Shown piece by piece: positions 53,364 through 62,266 of a stretch of 64,000 nucleotides of DNA. Position 1 is the stretch's first letter; each line of letters opens with the position of its first letter. The translations under genes were made by a program, and so were the position numbers. The notes beneath the pieces are model-generated. The model was not told where the DNA came from. It saw only the letters and a list, made by a program, of their open reading frames with translations, and did no database searches. Origin of the DNA: Streptomyces sp. SAI-127 (lineage in GTDB: Bacteria; Actinomycetota; Actinomycetes; Streptomycetales; Streptomycetaceae); contig NZ_JARXYJ010000001.1 in assembly GCF_029894425.1 (NCBI RefSeq), positions 9,878,501 to 9,942,500 of the forward strand, read 5' to 3'.

Positions 53364-55775
53364 TCAGGCCACGCGGATTCCCACGATGCAGGTGTCGTCG
53401 TCCGTGTCGGACCTGCTGTGGGTGAGCAGACGGTCCAACTGCTGGTCCAGTGTGGGCGGGACCGCACGCGCCACCGCCAGGAACTGCGCCAGCGACTCCT
53501 CCACGGACCGGTCCCGGCGTTCGATCAGACCGTCCGTGTACATCAGCAGCGTGTCGTCGACGGCGAGCTGGACCTCGTGCTCCTCGTACGTGGCCTCCGG
53601 TACGGCACCCAGCAGCAGCCCTTTGACCAGCGGCAGCGGTGCCGCATCCGAGCCGCGTACGAGGACCGGCGGCAGATGCCCGGCCCGCGCCCAGCGCAGG
53701 GTGTTGTTCTCGGGGTCGTACAGGCCGCAGACCGCCGTGGCGGTGACGGCACCTGTCAGATGGTGGGCCACCATGTTGAGCCAGGACAGCAGCTGGCCGG
53801 GCCCGGCGCCGGTCACGGCGAGCCCGCGCAGCGCGTTGCGCAGGACGACCATGCTGGTGGCCGCCTCGATGCCGTGCCCGGCGACGTCGCCCACGCACAG
53901 CAGCACCAGCCGGGACGGCAGCACGACCGCGTCGTACCAGTCACCGCCGACCAGATGCTGGGTCTCCGCGGGCCGGTAGCGCACCGCCACGTCCAGCCCC
54001 GGAACCTCCAGCGGCGCCCGCGTCGGGGGCATGATGGCGTGCTGAAGCTGAAGAGTCAGCCGGTTGCGTTCGCTGGCCTGCTGCTCGCTGTGGGCGAGCT
54101 GGTCCCGGGTGGCGGCGAGGGCGACCTCGGTCCAGTGGTGGGCGGAGATGTCCTGGTAGGCGCCGCGCACGACATACAGCTGACCGGCGGAGTCGAGCAC
54201 AGGTTCCGCCACGACCCGGATGTGCCGGGTGACCCCGTCGGGGCGTTGCAGACGGAACGCGGTGGACGCGGGACGGCGCTGGTGGAGCAGGGTGCGCAGA
54301 AACCGGCCGATGGCGACGGCGTCGTCGGGGTGGGCGTGGGCGGGCAGCTCCTCCAGCGGCACGGCGGCGTCGGAGACCTGCTTGCCGTAGAGGTGGTAGA
54401 GCTGACCGTTCCAGGTGATCTCGCCCGTCAGCAGGTTCTCCTCGAAACCGCCGATGCGGCCCAGGCGTTGGGCGTGCTGGAGCAGGCTCGCCAGGCGGGC
54501 CGTCTCGTCCTCGATGCGCCAGATGAGCAGGACACTGCCGCCGTGCCGGCTGATGTTGATGTCGGCGACGGCCGCGAGCGGGACGTCGTCCACCAGGGCG
54601 GTGAGCCGCATGCGGTGGGCGCGGAAGGGCTCGCCGGTGGCGTAGACGCGCTCCATTCGTTCGAACAGCTCGCTGTGACCGGCGGCCATCGGGTACGCCT
54701 CCAGCAGCAATGCGCCGCTCACGACGCCCCGCGGCCGGCCCGCCGGATCGAGGAAACGGCTGTTGACGTGGTGGATGCGGAAGTCGACGAGGTGCCCGTC
54801 GGCGTCCAGGTGCGGCACCAGCACCAGCGCCGGGTCGTGAAGGCCGTCGGCCAGGTCCATCAGCTCGGAGACGTCCGGCAGGACGTGCGGGAGCGGGGCG
54901 CCGTCGGGATGGTGGAGCGCGTACGTCTCCAGGGTGTGCGCGCACAGCTCGGCCAGCGCCTCGATCTGACGGACGATCTGCGGCGGAGGGGGCTCCAGCG
55001 GCGCGGCCCAGGCGATCTCCAATACGCCGTGTATGCGCCCGCCGGTCTCCGCCGGTACGGCGACCCGGCCGCCGTCGCAGTGGTGGTGCTGGCCGATGGA
55101 CGGCAGCCCGGTGTCGGACAGACTGCGGATCCACTGCCCGGTGCGCTCGGCGAGCCCGCGGCGCGCCACGGTCGTCACGCCCGGCGGCACATGCCGCCAG
55201 CGTCCGGCCTCGGCCGTGGAGAACCCGGCGCTGCCCGCCAGGGCGAGGGACCCGTCGGCACCCAGGGCCCAGATGGCCACCGCCTCCGCGCCCAGTGGGG
55301 TCAGCGCGTGTTCCAGCAGGGAGTCGGCGACGGCCTGGGTGTCCTGGGCGGCGAGCACACCGCTCTCGGCGGTGCGCAGCCGTACGGCGGAGGAGTGCCT
55401 GCCGGGAGGGTCGGCGGTGGCGGCGAGGAAGGCGCTGGTCACCTCCGACACCCGGTCGCGCGAGGCCTGGTTGATCACCTCGACCGCGAACTCCAACGGC
55501 GTCACGCCCGCCTGTGCCGTGAGCTCGGCGAGCTGCCGCGAGGCCTGCGCCGGACCGCAGCCCAGCCGCTCGACCAGGATGCCCTTGGCCAGTTCGATCA
55601 GGGCCCGCCCGTCCGCCTCGGCCTGCGCCGCCCGCACCTCGCGGCGCAGCCGCTCCACGGTCGCCGCCAGCCTGCCGACGGGAGAGGACTGCCCGTCACT
55701 GTCGCTGCCGTGGAGGGCGGGCTGGTCGTCCACGGCAGGACTCTGGGACTCGGGCGGCTGGCGGAGATCACTCAC
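53364..55775 (-). CDS. ANTAR-GAF-PAS-PP2C (SpoIIE) phosphatase
   Basis: The 803-residue protein has an N-terminal helical region containing an ANTAR domain (about 55-110; ALIELAKGILVERLGCGPAQ), a GAF domain (about 120-290), PAS domains (about 330-430 and 430-560; IGGFEENLLTGEITWNGQLY) and a C-terminal SpoIIE/PP2C domain. Its motifs are GGDWYDAV, GDVAGHGIEAA, YTDGLIE and DDDTCIVGI, all intact. ANTAR is normally an RNA-binding antiterminator; here it fronts a phosphatase. The GTG at 55775 has GAGGAAC about 10 bases upstream. It lies 58 bases downstream of the poly-HAMP kinase and is likely co-transcribed with it, coupling histidine-kinase sensing with partner-switching. Confidence 0.9.
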   Translation of the reverse strand: MSDLRQPPESQSPAVDDQPALHGSDSDGQSSPVGRLAATVERLRREVRAAQAEADGRALIELAKGILVERLGCGPAQASRQLAELTAQAGVTPLEFAVEVINQASRDRVSEVTSAFLAATADPPGRHSSAVRLRTAESGVLAAQDTQAVADSLLEHALTPLGAEAVAIWALGADGSLALAGSAGFSTAEAGRWRHVPPGVTTVARRGLAERTGQWIRSLSDTGLPSIGQHHHCDGGRVAVPAETGGRIHGVLEIAWAAPLEPPPPQIVRQIEALAELCAHTLETYALHHPDGAPLPHVLPDVSELMDLADGLHDPALVLVPHLDADGHLVDFRIHHVNSRFLDPAGRPRGVVSGALLLEAYPMAAGHSELFERMERVYATGEPFRAHRMRLTALVDDVPLAAVADINISRHGGSVLLIWRIEDETARLASLLQHAQRLGRIGGFEENLLTGEITWNGQLYHLYGKQVSDAAVPLEELPAHAHPDDAVAIGRFLRTLLHQRRPASTAFRLQRPDGVTRHIRVVAEPVLDSAGQLYVVRGAYQDISAHHWTEVALAATRDQLAHSEQQASERNRLTLQLQHAIMPPTRAPLEVPGLDVAVRYRPAETQHLVGGDWYDAVVLPSRLVLLCVGDVAGHGIEAATSMVVLRNALRGLAVTGAGPGQLLSWLNMVAHHLTGAVTATAVCGLYDPENNTLRWARAGHLPPVLVRGSDAAPLPLVKGLLLGAVPEATYEEHEVQLAVDDTLLMYTDGLIERRDRSVEESLAQFLAVARAVPPTLDQQLDRLLTHSRSDTDDDTCIVGIRVA

Positions 55776-55833
55776 GGTGGGCCTGTTCCTCGGCTGGGAC
55801 GTCACGCGGTCGGCTGGTGGTCTCGGCGTGCGT

Positions 55834-58800
55834 TCACGCGGGCAGCCACCGTCGGACCCGGGCGATGAGGTCGCCGGTGTCGACGGGTTTGGTGACGTAG
55901 TCGTTGGCACCCGACGCGAGGCTCTTCTCCTGGTCGCCGGGCATGGCCTTCGCGGTGACCGCGATGATCGGCAGCTCCGCGTACTGCGGCATCGAACGGA
56001 TCTCCGCGGTGGCGGCGTAACCGTCCATCTCCGGCATCATCACGTCCATCAGGACCAGCGAGATGTCCGGGTGGGCGAGCAGCATCTCGATGCCCTTGCG
56101 GCCGTTGTCCGCGTGCAGGACCTGGAAGCCGTGCAGTTCCAGCACCCCGCTGAGCGCGAAGAGGTTGCGCGCGTCGTCGTCGACCACGAGGACCGTCCGG
56201 CCGACAAAGGAGTCGTCCACCGCCTGGGCGGCGGGGCGCTGCGGCTCCTCGGGGCGCACCAGCGACAGCACGTCGCCCGGCTGCTCGGCGGACAGGTGCA
56301 GGGTGATGCGCTCGCGCAGATCGTCCAGGCTGGCCAGGAAGTCCATTGGCCGGTCGCCCGCCAGGGCCCGCAGCCCCTGCTCCTGGCCGAGGTTTACACG
56401 GTGTCCGGTATGGATCAGGACCGGCACGCTGGCCAGCGCCGAGTCGCCGCGCATGGCCTCCAGGAAGTTGGCGCCCTCGTCGTGCCGCATGCCGAGTTCG
56501 AGGACGACGCAGTGGCAGGGGTCGGCCGCCAGTGTGCTCGCCGCTTCCTGCGCTCCTACGGCGGTGATGATGTCGATCCCCCCGTGCGGATCGTCGGAGT
56601 CGTACGCGAGGTCCGCGACGGCCCGCTCGGCGACGAGCGTGAGCAGACCGCGCGGGCGCTCCTCGATGACCAGCAGACGGCGTCTGCGCTGCTCGGGGGA
56701 GGGCGCCGGAGCAGCGAGCTGCCGGGGCTCGGCCGCCTCCTCGGAGGCGGAGGTGTCGTACGGCTGTTCCGCCGGACGTCCGCCTGTCTCCATCAGTTCC
56801 TCGAAGTCGGCGCGCGCGACGGGCAGGTACAGGGTGAAGGTGCTGCCCTGGCCGGGGATGCTGTCGACCGTGACCGCGCCGCCCAGCAGATGGGCGATCT
56901 CCCGGGTGATGGACAGCCCGAGTCCTGTGCCGCCGTACTTGCGGCTGGTCGTCCCGTCGGCCTGCTGGAACGCGCCGAAGATCGTCTCCAGTTGCTGCTG
57001 TGGGATGCCGATACCGGTGTCCTTGACCCGGAACGCCACGACCGGGCCGCCCCGGTGCACGCCCGGCGGCACCTCCCGGTCGGCGGCGGGCTCGATCCGC
57101 AGCTCCACACCGCCCTGTTCGGTGAACTTCACCGCGTTCGACAGCAGGTTGCGCAGGATCTGGCGCAGCCGGGAGTCGTCGGTGAGCAGGTCGGCAGGGG
57201 TGCCGGGCGCGGTGTCCACCGTGAAGTCCAGGCTCTTCTGCGTCGTCATGGGGCGGAACGTCGCCTCGACGTACTCCAGGAGCTTGCGCAGCGGGACCCG
57301 CTCGGGGGCGACGTCCATCTTGCCCGCCTCGACCTTGGACAGGTCGAGGATGTCGTTGATCAGCTGGAGCAGGTCCGAGCCCGCCGAGTGGATGATGCCC
57401 GCGTACTCGACCTGCTTCGGGGTGAGGTTGCGCGAGGGGTTCTGCGCCAGCAACTGGGCCAGGATCAGCAGGCTGTTGAGCGGGGTGCGCAGCTCGTGGC
57501 TCATGTTGGCCAGGAACTCCGACTTGTACTTGGAGGCCAGCGACAACTGCTGCGCGCGGGTCTCCAGTTCCTGCCGGGCCTGCTCGATCTGGAGGTTCTT
57601 GGCCTCGATGTCGCGGTTCTGCGAGGCCAGCAGGGAGGCCTTCTCCTCCAGCTCGGCGTTGGAGCGCTGGAGTTCGTCCTGCTGGACCTGCAACTCCTCG
57701 GAGCGGGCCTGGAGTTCGGCGGTCAGCCGCTGGGACTCGTCCAGCAGCTCGTCGGTGCGGACGTTGGCGACGATGGTGTTGAGGTTGACGCCGATGGTCG
57801 GCATCAGCTGCGTCAGGAAGTCCTGGTGGATCTGGGTGAAGCGGGTGACGGACGCCAGCTCGATCACGCCGAGGACCTGCTCCTCGACCACGATGGGCAG
57901 CACCACCAGAGCGGTGGGCACGGCGTGCCCGAGGCCCGAGGAGATGGTGACGTACCCGGCGGGCAGCTCTTCCACGGTGACGGTACGGCGGTTGCGCGCT
58001 GCCTGCCCGACCAGCGAGCGCCCGACCGGGATACGGGTGGGCCGCTCGTCGTCGTCCGGATAGCCGTACGAGCCCACCAGCCGCAGCTCGGGCCCCCGCG
58101 CGGTGTCCTCCGCCAGGTAGAAGGCGCCGTACTGGGCCGAGACCAACGGCGTGAGCTCGTCCATGATCAGCTCGGCGACCACCGGCAGATCGCGGTGGCC
58201 CTGCATCAGGCTGGAGATCCGGGTCAGGTTGGTCTTGAGCCAGTCCTGTTCCTGGTTGGCCCGGGTGGTCTCGCGCAGGGACTCCACCATGGAGTTGATG
58301 TTGTCCTTGAGGTCGGCGACCTCGCCGGAGGCCTCCACCGTGATCGAGCGGGTCAGGTCGCCCTCGGCGACGGCGCTGGTGACCTCGGCGATCGCGCGGA
58401 CCTGCCGGGTGAGGTTCCCGGCCAGTTCGTTGACGTTCTCCGTCAGCCGCTTCCAGGTGCCCTCGACGCCCTCCACCTCGGCCTGTCCGCCGAGCCGGCC
58501 CTCGCTGCCGACCTCGCGGGCGACACGGGTGACCTCGGCGGCGAACGACGACAGCTGGTCGACCATGGTGTTGATGGTGGTCTTCAGCTCCAGGATCTCG
58601 CCCCGGGCGTCGACGTCGATCTTCTTCGACAGATCGCCGTTGGCCACCGCCGTCGTCACCAGGGCGATGTTGCGCACCTGCCCGGTGAGGTTGTTGGCCA
58701 TCGAGTTGACGTTGTCCGTGAGGTCCTTCCAGGTGCCGGCCACGTTCGGCACGTGCGCCTGACCGCCCAGGCGGCCCTCGGTGCCGACCTCGCGGGCCAC

Positions 58801-60108
58801 GCGGGTGACCTCGTCGGCGAACGCGGAGAGCGTGTCGACCATGGTGTTGATGACGTCCGCCAGAGCGGCGACCTCGCCCTTGGCCTCCACGGTGATCTTC
58901 TGGGAGAGGTCGCCGCGTGCGACGGCGGTGGCCACCTGGGCGATCGAGCGGACCTGCCCGGTCAGGTTCGAGGCCATCACGTTGACGTTGTCCGTCAGGT
59001 CCTTCCAGGTCCCCGACACGCCCCGCACGATCGCCTGCCCGCCGAGGTTGCCCTCGGTGCCGACTTCTCGGGCGACGCGGGTGACTTCGTCGGCGAAGGC
59101 GGAGAGCTGGTCGACCATCGTGTTGATGGTGTTCTTGAGTTCGAGGATCTCGCCGCGGGCGTCGACGGTGATCTTCTGGGAGAGGTCGCCCTGTGCCACC
59201 GCCGTGGCCACCTGGGCGACGTTGCGGACCTGAGCGGTGAGGTTGCCGCCCATGAAGTTCACGGAGTCCGTGAGATCGCGCCAGGTGCCCTTGACGCCCT
59301 TGACGTCGGCCTGCCCGCCGAGCCGGCCCTCGGTGCCGACTTCTCGGGCGACGCGGGTGACTTCGTCGGCGAAGGCGGAGAGCTGGTCGACCATCGTGTT
59401 GATGGTGTTCTTGAGTTCGAGGATCTCGCCGCGGGCGTCGACGGTGATCTTCTGGGAGAGGTCGCCCTGTGCCACCGCCGTCGTCACCTGGGCGACGTTG
59501 CGGACCTGGGAGGTGAGGTTTCCCGCCATGAAGTTGACCGAATCGGTCAGGTCCCGCCACACACCGCCCACGCCGGGCACCTGGGCCTGTCCGCCGAGGC
59601 GGCCCTCGCTGCCCACCTCGCGGGCGACGCGGGTGACTTCGTCGGCGAAGGCGGAGAGCTGGTCGACCATCGTGTTGACGGTCTCCTTCAGCTGAAGGAT
59701 CTCCCCGCGCGCGGGCACGTCGATCTTCTGCGACAGGTCGCCCTTGGCCACCGCCGTCGCCACCTGGGCGATGTCCCGGACCTGGGTGGTCAGGTTGCCC
59801 GCCATCGCGTTGACCGAGTCGGTCAGATCCGCCCAGGTGCCGGAGACTCCCGGCACCTCGGCCTGGCCGCCCAGCGTGCCCTCGGTGCCCACCTCGCGGG
59901 CCACCCGGGTGACTTCCGACGTGAACACGGAGAGCTGGTCGACCATGCCGTTGAAGACCGTGGCGATGTCACTCAGCAGGCCCTGTCCGTCGGACGGCAG
60001 CCGGGTACCGAAGTCCCCGTCGCGCACGGCGGTCAGCCCGGCCAGCAACTGCCGTAGCTCCTGCTCGCCCGGAGCCTTGTCCCGGGCCTGAGTCGACGTG
60101 CTGCTCAT
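55834..60108 (-). CDS. Poly-HAMP hybrid histidine kinase (Nik1-like)
   Basis: The 1424-residue soluble kinase has no transmembrane helix. Residues about 25-650 are HAMP domains in tandem: seven GDL/GDF-type units and six [10 protein letters not shown](T/S)EG-LGGQA modules alternate with a period of 92 residues. Then come GAF (about 660-800), a long coiled coil, His[17 protein letters not shown] and HATPase [17 protein letters not shown] degenerate receiver with Glu1204 (VVLELGM) in the phosphoacceptor position is followed by a complete receiver ([13 protein letters not shown]). This is the layout of fungal group III osmosensing kinases. The ATG at 60108 has GAGGG upstream. A 9-bp perfect hairpin sits in the leader. 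Confidence 0.9.
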   Translation of the reverse strand: MSSTSTQARDKAPGEQELRQLLAGLTAVRDGDFGTRLPSDGQGLLSDIATVFNGMVDQLSVFTSEVTRVAREVGTEGTLGGQAEVPGVSGTWADLTDSVNAMAGNLTTQVRDIAQVATAVAKGDLSQKIDVPARGEILQLKETVNTMVDQLSAFADEVTRVAREVGSEGRLGGQAQVPGVGGVWRDLTDSVNFMAGNLTSQVRNVAQVTTAVAQGDLSQKITVDARGEILELKNTINTMVDQLSAFADEVTRVAREVGTEGRLGGQADVKGVKGTWRDLTDSVNFMGGNLTAQVRNVAQVATAVAQGDLSQKITVDARGEILELKNTINTMVDQLSAFADEVTRVAREVGTEGNLGGQAIVRGVSGTWKDLTDNVNVMASNLTGQVRSIAQVATAVARGDLSQKITVEAKGEVAALADVINTMVDTLSAFADEVTRVAREVGTEGRLGGQAHVPNVAGTWKDLTDNVNSMANNLTGQVRNIALVTTAVANGDLSKKIDVDARGEILELKTTINTMVDQLSSFAAEVTRVAREVGSEGRLGGQAEVEGVEGTWKRLTENVNELAGNLTRQVRAIAEVTSAVAEGDLTRSITVEASGEVADLKDNINSMVESLRETTRANQEQDWLKTNLTRISSLMQGHRDLPVVAELIMDELTPLVSAQYGAFYLAEDTARGPELRLVGSYGYPDDDERPTRIPVGRSLVGQAARNRRTVTVEELPAGYVTISSGLGHAVPTALVVLPIVVEEQVLGVIELASVTRFTQIHQDFLTQLMPTIGVNLNTIVANVRTDELLDESQRLTAELQARSEELQVQQDELQRSNAELEEKASLLASQNRDIEAKNLQIEQARQELETRAQQLSLASKYKSEFLANMSHELRTPLNSLLILAQLLAQNPSRNLTPKQVEYAGIIHSAGSDLLQLINDILDLSKVEAGKMDVAPERVPLRKLLEYVEATFRPMTTQKSLDFTVDTAPGTPADLLTDDSRLRQILRNLLSNAVKFTEQGGVELRIEPAADREVPPGVHRGGPVVAFRVKDTGIGIPQQQLETIFGAFQQADGTTSRKYGGTGLGLSITREIAHLLGGAVTVDSIPGQGSTFTLYLPVARADFEELMETGGRPAEQPYDTSASEEAAEPRQLAAPAPSPEQRRRRLLVIEERPRGLLTLVAERAVADLAYDSDDPHGGIDIITAVGAQEAASTLAADPCHCVVLELGMRHDEGANFLEAMRGDSALASVPVLIHTGHRVNLGQEQGLRALAGDRPMDFLASLDDLRERITLHLSAEQPGDVLSLVRPEEPQRPAAQAVDDSFVGRTVLVVDDDARNLFALSGVLELHGFQVLHADNGRKGIEMLLAHPDISLVLMDVMMPEMDGYAATAEIRSMPQYAELPIIAVTAKAMPGDQEKSLASGANDYVTKPVDTGDLIARVRRWLPA
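58250..59960. repeat. 276-bp tandem repeats encoding HAMP modules
   Basis: The kinase gene contains direct repeats with a 276-bp period. The stretches 59050-59205 and 59326-59481 are identical over 156 bp by my reading, and a third partial copy near 59602-59700 is close. Such long identical blocks inside a coding region could recombine and change HAMP number in steps of 92 residues. Confidence 0.8.
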
Positions 60109-60132
60109 GCGCACCCTCGTTCCGCTCCCCAA

Positions 60133-60153
60133 GAGTCCTCGCACCGAGGACTC
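60133..60153 (-). promoter_or_regulatory. Perfect hairpin in the leader of the poly-HAMP kinase gene
   Basis: GAGTCCTCG (60133-60141), a CAC loop, and CGAGGACTC (60145-60153) make a 9-bp stem 25 bases before the ATG at 60108. Outer GTTCC/GGAAC arms (60119-60123, 60154-60158) extend it past a one-sided bulge. It lies just ahead of the Shine-Dalgarno sequence, so it may be an operator or affect translation. Confidence 0.5.
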
Positions 60154-60294
60154 GGAACCGTGACGGGCTCGTCAAGGGCCCGCTCACCAGCGGCAATTCC
60201 GCACCCCACGGAACTGCCAGATGAGAAATCCGTCGAAGATTAACCCAGGTGCGGAGCGGCGACAAAAGCCTGGTGGGAGCGGTGTGCCAGGCAG

Positions 60295-60361
60295 AAAAAA
60301 GACGCGTGAAGCCGGCATGGGGGGTTTGATCCCGGGTACTCGGGCCGATTTTTCACGCGTC
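60295..60361 (-). terminator. U-tract terminator of the STAS gene
   Basis: On the minus strand, GACGCGTGAA (60361-60352) includes the STAS stop codon and pairs with TTCACGCGTC (60310-60301) across a 41-base interior that is itself GC-rich. Six T residues follow (60300-60295). This is a rare textbook U-tract terminator for this genome type. Confidence 0.7.
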
Positions 60362-60733
60362 CGGCCGCGTCGTCGCGAGGGCACCCTCCAGGGTCGGGTG
60401 ACAGGGGACGACGGCGTCGAGTCCCACGAGCTGCAAGGTGCGCAGTACGGCGCCCCGCGCCACCACGAGCCGTAGCCATCCCTGCGCGGCCAGAGCGGAC
60501 TGGTAGGCGGCGATCAGAGCGTTGACACCGCTGGAGTCCATGAAAGTGACTTGGGTCAGATCGATGACCACCCGGTGCCCCTCAGGGGCGTCGGCCACAG
60601 ACAGGGCCCGCGTCAGGCCGCCCACGCTCTGGTGGTCGATCTCTCCGTCGAGGCCGAGCACGGTGATGCCGTCGGAATCGGTCCGGACCACGGACAGTCT
60701 GCCGTGTCCCACTGCTTCCCGGTTGTCTGTCAC
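60353..60733 (-). CDS. STAS-domain anti-anti-sigma factor
   Basis: The 126-residue STAS protein resembles RsbV: ITVLGLDGEIDH, RVVIDLTQVTFMDSSGVNALIAAY with the phosphorylatable Ser in MDSSG, and LRTLQLVGLDAVVP. In partner switching it binds and frees a sigma factor from its RsbW-type kinase when unphosphorylated. The GTG at 60733 has GAGGAC 6 bases upstream. A divergent RsbW-like kinase is 160 bases away, and three PP2C phosphatases in the window could dephosphorylate it. The stop lies in a U-tract terminator. Confidence 0.85.
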   Translation of the reverse strand: MTDNREAVGHGRLSVVRTDSDGITVLGLDGEIDHQSVGGLTRALSVADAPEGHRVVIDLTQVTFMDSSGVNALIAAYQSALAAQGWLRLVVARGAVLRTLQLVGLDAVVPCHPTLEGALATTRPDA

Positions 60734-60858
60734 TTGCGTCCTCTGCGCACTCGATGGGGGCTGTCACGTCCTTGGTGCCACCGTTGCCCAGGAAGCCCGG
60801 GCACGATGCATGAGACGGCCCTCTGGTTCGTGGGCGGCACAAGAACAGCGCGGCACAG

Positions 60859-60883
60859 GAGTAAGGCGGGAATGACGGGGTAT
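60859..60883 (+). promoter_or_regulatory. Sigma-B-type promoter of the RsbW-like gene
   Basis: GAGT (60859-60862), 15 bases, then GGGTAT (60878-60883) matches GNNT-N14-16-GGGTAC/T perfectly. It ends 10 bases before the ATG at 60894, so the mRNA would be leaderless or nearly so. Autocontrol of an anti-sigma kinase by its own sigma factor is a known pattern. Confidence 0.6.
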
Positions 60884-60893
60884 CCGCGCGCCC

Positions 60894-61388
60894 ATGAACG
60901 GGGTATTGGAGATGGTCGGCAGGCTGCGGATCCTGCCTGAGGAGTGTGCGTGGATGCCGGAAGCCGCACCTGCCGAGGTGACCGTGGCACTGGACGGAGC
61001 GGACGGCTGTATCGCCGACGCCCGGGCCCAGACGTCGAAGTTCCTGACGCGGGTGCAGGGCGAGTACGGGCTGCCGGTGTCGGCCCGCGCCATGGACCTG
61101 GGGCAGCTGGTGGTCAGCGAGTTGGTCACCAACGCGCTGAAATACGCGCCCGGGCCGGTGCTGCTGCAGCTGCGCATCACCGACGCCATGCTGGAGATCG
61201 AGGTGTGGGACACCGATCCGACGCTTCCGCTTGCCCGCGCCGCCGACGCCGGTCGGGTGGGCCAGCACGGTCTGGAGATCGTGATGGCGGTGGTACAGGG
61301 AATCGAGGTACGCCGCGAGGCCGTCGGTAAGCGCATCAAGGCCCGCCTCGCGTTGTTCGACGACCCGCAGCAGGACTTCTCCGGCTGA
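60894..61388 (+). CDS. RsbW-like HATPase anti-sigma kinase
   Basis: The 164-residue HATPase_c_2 protein has N box QLVVSELVTNALKYAPG, G1-like VWDTDPTLP and a G2-like GQHGLEIVMAVVQ. It resembles RsbW/SpoIIAB but is the Streptomyces regulatory-ATPase subgroup, with the DTDP form of the D-box. It may sequester a sigma factor or phosphorylate the divergent STAS protein. A sigma-B-type promoter ends 10 bases before the ATG at 60894; a second ATG at 60912 has GGAG directly before it. No sigma gene is next to it. Confidence 0.85.
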   Translation: MNGVLEMVGRLRILPEECAWMPEAAPAEVTVALDGADGCIADARAQTSKFLTRVQGEYGLPVSARAMDLGQLVVSELVTNALKYAPGPVLLQLRITDAMLEIEVWDTDPTLPLARAADAGRVGQHGLEIVMAVVQGIEVRREAVGKRIKARLALFDDPQQDFSG

Positions 61389-61452
61389 ACGGGTCTCGCG
61401 GCCGACGACCGTGGACACCGGAAGATCGTGTCCCGGCCCGCGTTCCCGTCCC

Positions 61453-61491
61453 GGAGGCCCGGAGGCCCGGAGGCCCGGAGGCCCGGAGGCC
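61453..61491. repeat. 8-bp tandem repeat (GGAGGCCC)
   Basis: GGAGGCCC occurs four times without interruption (61453-61484) and partially a fifth time. It sits between the convergent RsbW-like and SRPBCC genes, outside any coding sequence I trust. Such a short-unit array is prone to copy-number change. Confidence 0.8.
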
Positions 61492-61551
61492 GGGAGGCGC
61501 AGCCGGTCGCCGCCGGTCTCCGAGGGCGCCCTTCGGCTGCCCGCGGAAGCA

Positions 61552-62010
61552 TCAGCCAGGAACGATCGCCTTCTCGGCGGCCGTCTTGATCCGGCTGCCG
61601 AAGGCAGGGGCGTCCTTGCGGGCCGCTGCCAGCGCCAGACCGACCAGCAGCTTGCCCAGACCGTGGCCCTCCAGGAGGTTGAAGATACGGACGCGAGTCC
61701 TGCCGTCGGCCAGGGACTCCAGGTCGTAGCCACCTTCGCGCACCGTCACGCTGTTCTTGGACACCTCGGCCCAGCGGAGCTTCACCGGCGGTTCGAGTTC
61801 GGTGATGCGGAACTCCCGGGCGGTCTTCATGCCCGCGTCCTTGACGGTGCTCCGGAACACCGTGCCCACAGCGGTCGGGGTGTCCGGGATCCTCTCGATC
61901 TTGAGGACCCGGGGGCTGAACTGAGGATCGTTGCGCCCGTCGGCGAGGTAGGCGAACACCTCCGCCGCAGGTCGATCGACCTCCACCACCGCTTCGAACT
62001 GTCCAGACAT
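61552..62010 (-). CDS. SRPBCC/polyketide-cyclase-like protein
   Basis: The 152-residue START/Bet-v1-like domain has MSGQFEAVVEVDRPAAEVFAYLADG, RVLKIERIPDTPTAVGTVF, and the C-terminal long helix KLLVGLALAAARKDAPAFGSRIK. The fold encloses a hydrophobic pocket for a lipid or polyketide-like ligand. The ATG at 62010 has GAGGAG 6 bases upstream. It ends next to an 8-bp tandem repeat and is followed by a gap containing a short hairpin for the next gene. Ligand unknown. Confidence 0.8.
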   Translation of the reverse strand: MSGQFEAVVEVDRPAAEVFAYLADGRNDPQFSPRVLKIERIPDTPTAVGTVFRSTVKDAGMKTAREFRITELEPPVKLRWAEVSKNSVTVREGGYDLESLADGRTRVRIFNLLEGHGLGKLLVGLALAAARKDAPAFGSRIKTAAEKAIVPG

Positions 62011-62218
62011 GGGCACTCCTCATCTCCGCGGCTCGGTCGACGTGCGACCGGGGCCGTAGGGCCCCTCTGCCATTGGCGGCACCGTGACCCTACGGGAGGA
62101 CCGGACATCACGCGAGACGAACGGTGACCCCGGCGGCGTACTGACCGAGCGCTCCGCCGGAAGTGCCGGAACCGACAGCGTGTGTCCCTCATCCGCTCGC
62201 GGCTCTCGACGGCTCTAT

Positions 62219-62238
62219 GTCGCCGCTGCGTCGGCGAC
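62219..62238. terminator. Possible weak terminator after the GtrA-coupled gene
   Basis: GTCGCCG, a 6-base loop and CGGCGAC form a short hairpin about 29 bases past the stop at 62267 on the minus strand. Stability is modest, so this is a tentative call. Confidence 0.35.
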
Positions 62239-62266
62239 GTCCGCCGACCGGTCCCGACCGTACGGC

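Noticed and set aside
55033..60057. Plus-strand open frame of 1674 residues across the poly-HAMP kinase
   Set aside because: It is a shadow of the repeats; its own repeats only reflect the 276-bp DNA period.
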